Positions 34,110-36,113 of a DNA stretch of 36,113 bases are shown one piece after another. Under the pieces are notes generated by a model. That model had not been told where the DNA came from and ran no database searches. It saw only the letters and a list, made by a program, of their open reading frames with translations. This DNA is from an uncultured Propionibacteriaceae bacterium. Lineage in GTDB: Bacteria; Actinomycetota; Actinomycetes; Propionibacteriales; Propionibacteriaceae. Each line of letters begins with the position of its first letter. Position 1 is the first letter of the stretch. The stretch lies in the NCBI GenBank assembly GCA_945911015.1, contig CAMDZW010000036.1, positions 1 through 36,113 on the forward strand. The letters are read 5' to 3'. A program made the position numbers and the translations under genes.

Positions 34110-35186
34110 TCACTCGACGGTGAACTCGTGGTCGTCGAGATGGAGGCGCGAACCGTCCTTGGCCGAGGGCTCCCAGACTCGTACGACATAAGTGCCCGGC
34201 TCGAGGTCGACGGTGAAGGAGAAGCTGCCGTAGGTGCCGTTGGCGCCGGCGGTGGTGTATCCGTCAGCGATCACCTCGCCATCGGCATCGACGACCTCCC
34301 AGTTGAGATTGCCCTCGAACGCAGTCGCGCTGCCGGAGACCGTCACCTCACCGGGAGCCTTGGTCTCGCCGTGCTGGGGGTTGTCGATCCACACCTGGGC
34401 CCGGGCGTCGACGTCGCGGGTCATCGGCTCACCGACATCGACCACACCCCAGGCGCGGCCCGGTTTGCCGTCGATCAGGATGGTCACCGGCCCCGGTACC
34501 TGGATCGCTGCCGTTGCCGTGTGCACCAGCTGTTGGAGTGCTGCCTGCGCAGTCGCCGGCGTCACGGCCGTGTCGGCGAAGGCACCGCTCGGCAGGTCGA
34601 CCACCAGGGCATCGCCGGTACGGGTGACCTCGACCTGGTCACTGGGTCGCCAGGGCCCCTTCACATAGTCCGGATCGTAGGGGTCGGCGCTGATCATCAA
34701 CTGGATCGCGGCCTTCACTCGGTCACCGCCGGAGTTGCCGCGCAGGTGGTACTCGCGGTGCAGCTTGTTGTCGGCATCCAGCCAGAACACCGGCAGCGCA
34801 GCCTGGTCCGATCCGGGATCGTCCGACGGGTTCCCCGGGGTGGACCGCGGCGGCATCGGGTCGGTCTGCTCGACCGTCGCCGACGGCTGCCCGGCCGGCG
34901 TACCTGCGTCGGAGCTGGTCGCCATCGGCACCGCCTCATTGACCGGGGCCGGTCGATTGACCACGACCCCGATGGTCACGGCCGCTCCGACCACCGCGAC
35001 GGTGGTGGCGGCGACCAGCCCGCGAAACAAGGTCCGCGGGCGGCCCCCCTGACGGCCGGCACGGGTCCGGATGGCCTGCAGGTCAGCGGAGGGGCTGACC
35101 GATTCGGCCTCCTCGGCGAAGGTGCTGCGCAGCAGCTGCTCCAGCTCCGGATCGTTGGGGCTGTTGATCGGTGTCACGTTGTTCAT
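34110..35186 (-). CDS. Membrane GerMN/Gmad2-domain protein, candidate regulator of the sigma factor
   Basis: This 358-residue protein has a cytoplasmic N terminus of about 55 residues, one membrane span (about 57-78, LVAATTVAVVGAAVTIGVVV), a Pro/Ser/Thr-rich linker (80-130), a GerMN-like domain (about 130-255: LPVFWLDADNKLHREY, then VKAAIQLMIS) and a C-terminal Gmad2 immunoglobulin-like domain (about 265-358, ending GTYVVRVWEPSAKDGSRLHL). These domains occur in extracytoplasmic and cell-envelope proteins. The ATG at 35186 overlaps the sigma-factor stop (ATGA) and has AAGGAGG upstream, so synthesis is coupled. The place and topology fit an anti-sigma factor, but the zinc-binding HxxxCxxC motif of known ones is absent. 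Confidence 0.82.
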   Translation of the reverse strand: MNNVTPINSPNDPELEQLLRSTFAEEAESVSPSADLQAIRTRAGRQGGRPRTLFRGLVAATTVAVVGAAVTIGVVVNRPAPVNEAVPMATSSDAGTPAGQPSATVEQTDPMPPRSTPGNPSDDPGSDQAALPVFWLDADNKLHREYHLRGNSGGDRVKAAIQLMISADPYDPDYVKGPWRPSDQVEVTRTGDALVVDLPSGAFADTAVTPATAQAALQQLVHTATAAIQVPGPVTILIDGKPGRAWGVVDVGEPMTRDVDARAQVWIDNPQHGETKAPGEVTVSGSATAFEGNLNWEVVDADGEVIADGYTTAGANGTYGSFSFTVDLEPGTYVVRVWEPSAKDGSRLHLDDHEFTVE

Positions 35187-35755
35187 GACTGTCCTCCTTC
35201 AGGATCGGACAGATTCACCCGGTCGCCGAGTCGTGCCCGTAGGGCCGCGACGGCGCGGTGGGTGTGGGACTTGACAGAGCCGCGGCTGATGCCCAGCGCA
35301 TCGGCGATTTCGGCTTCGCTCAACTCCGACCAATAGCGCAGGACCAGCACCTCACGCTGTCGCTGCGGTAGGGCGGTGACGGCAGCTGACACCGTACGGT
35401 TGGTCTCGGCGCGCACCACCAGTTCCTCCGGTGTGTCCGGTGCCGGCTCAGGTGGTGGCGGCCGCCTCCGTACGACGTCGCGGTGGCGTTGAGCTGATCG
35501 GACACCGTTGACCACGCAGGTCCGCAGATAACCGATGGCGTCGTCCGGGGTCGGAAACCGGTTGGCACGACGGTAGATCTGCACAAAGGCGTCCTGGGCG
35601 ATCTCTTCGGCCTGGTCGTTGGACCGCAGCAGGAGCGCAGCCAGCCGCACCATCGCGGCCCACTGGCCGGCGTGGAGGGCTTCGAGGAGTTCGTCGGCGT
35701 GCGACACTCCGACAGTGTCGCACCCGAGCCGTACCTCATGGGTGATCGCGCTCAT
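35183..35755 (-). CDS. ECF RNA polymerase sigma factor, SigE family
   Basis: This sigma-70 family protein of about 190 residues has region 2 (AAMVRLAALLLRSNDQAEEIAQDAFVQI and AIGYLRTCVVNGVRS) and region 4 (VTALPQRQREVLVLRYWSELSEAEIADALG, then ISRGSVKSHTHRAVAALRARLG), with a Pro-rich linker between. It matches the SigE-type ECF group of actinobacteria and should direct RNA polymerase to a stress or envelope regulon. The ATG at 35755 is chosen because it leaves a short N terminus before region 2; no ribosome-binding site is clear, and a longer reading is unlike the family. It is coupled to the downstream membrane protein gene. I could not identify a convincing autoregulated ECF promoter upstream. 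Confidence 0.9.
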   Translation of the reverse strand: MSAITHEVRLGCDTVGVSHADELLEALHAGQWAAMVRLAALLLRSNDQAEEIAQDAFVQIYRRANRFPTPDDAIGYLRTCVVNGVRSAQRHRDVVRRRPPPPEPAPDTPEELVVRAETNRTVSAAVTALPQRQREVLVLRYWSELSEAEIADALGISRGSVKSHTHRAVAALRARLGDRVNLSDPEGGQS

Positions 35756-35934
35756 GTCAGGTTCACGCCCATGGTGGGCCGTTGGTTGTCCGGGTCGACA
35801 GATTTCCTTCGGGCGTCCTAACAGAGCAGGGTCAGCCCGGTGGCTTGCGATAGCGTGAGAAAACCTCAGATGGGCGCGATCAATGTCACAGCTCGGGCAC
35901 ACGCCCGGGGTGCCTTGCGCCACGGACCGAGAGG

Positions 35935-36113
35935 ATGAGGCTTTTGTCTGCACTCACGCAGGACCCGGTTGACCTGGTCCAGCTGCTGACGCCGGAGGGT
36001 GTGCGGGTCGATCACGCCGACTTCGCCTTCTCCGGCGATGACGAGCAGATCCGCGAGCTGTTGCGGGACATGGTGATGACCCGCCGCATCGACGCCGAGG
36101 CCACCGCACTGCA
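35935..36113 (+). CDS. pdhA: 2-oxo-acid dehydrogenase E1 component alpha subunit, N-terminal fragment
   Basis: Only the first 60 or so residues are in the window. The start MRLLSALTQDPVDLVQLLTP, then GDDEQIRELLRDMVMTRRIDAEATAL, is typical of actinobacterial pyruvate or branched-chain 2-oxo-acid dehydrogenase E1-alpha, a thiamine-diphosphate enzyme. The segment is too short to separate pyruvate from branched-chain types. The ATG at 35935 is immediately preceded by GAGG, which is too close to serve it, so the in-frame TTG at 35944 may be the true start. It is divergent from the sigma-factor gene, with 179 bp between them. Confidence 0.82.
   Translation, partial: MRLLSALTQDPVDLVQLLTPEGVRVDHADFAFSGDDEQIRELLRDMVMTRRIDAEATAL

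Noticed and set aside
35756-35934. Autoregulated ECF promoter (GGAAAT at about 35805-35810 on the minus strand)
   Set aside because: A GGAAAT resembling an ECF -35 is present, but no convincing CGTC/CGTT-type -10 follows at the right distance.

Overview
The window is high-GC, gene-dense DNA from an actinobacterium. Supporting signs are a mycothiol-dependent formaldehyde dehydrogenase (mscR type), a DtxR/IdeR-like iron box, several genes that look leaderless (a TANNNT -10 box 6-8 nt before an ATG/GTG), frequent GTG starts, Tat-type lipoprotein signals, and an ECF sigma factor of the SigE family. A Propionibacteriales-like host is plausible, but I cannot prove it from this sequence. No rRNA, tRNA, transposase, integrase or CRISPR array was seen.

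Layout. 1-3.5 kb: the 5' end of a YibE/F-type membrane protein gene, recQ, and an SPFH/band-7 membrane protein gene. 3.5-10.4 kb: a 1990-residue protein (transglutaminase-like fold, DUF4011/SF1 helicase, Vsr-like nuclease, DUF3320) resembling the 'hhe' type of anti-phage defence helicase. A DNA glycosylase gene of the AlkA/HhH-GPD type overlaps its stop codon by 4 bp. 10.5-25.6 kb: an accessory, probably carbohydrate-related region with a Tat-exported DUF4838 protein, an atypical LuxR-type response regulator, a DadA-like oxidase, a sugar-type solute-binding lipoprotein, three IclR regulators, a GH36-like alpha-galactosidase, a Gfo/Idh/MocA protein, and two copies of a phytanoyl-CoA-dioxygenase-like (PhyH) gene. 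An LMW tyrosine phosphatase and a small membrane protein sit in the middle. 25.6-28.1 kb: two small membrane protein genes, then a divergent iron-uptake pair (siderophore-binding lipoprotein and siderophore-interacting reductase). 28.2-30 kb: a metallo-hydrolase and mscR. 30.1-34.1 kb: a heterodimeric ABC exporter. 34.1-35.8 kb: an ECF sigma factor coupled to a membrane GerMN/Gmad2 protein. The window ends in the start of a 2-oxo-acid dehydrogenase E1-alpha gene.

The most notable structure is a predicted regulatory circuit in the accessory region. Four copies of a palindrome, TTYCGRC-N3-GYCGNAN, lie upstream of the DUF4838 gene, the solute-binding protein gene and two paralogous iclR genes. 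The distance to the -35 box is exactly 17 bp for the two exported-protein genes and exactly 6 bp for the two iclR genes. Each of these iclR genes is followed by a phyH gene. The two phyH genes are identical over their last 822 bp but differ by five silent changes in the first 51 bp, a sign of recent gene conversion. One enzyme therefore appears to be held under two separately evolving regulators. Its substrate is unknown.

All functional calls come from reading motifs by eye. No database search or alignment program was run.
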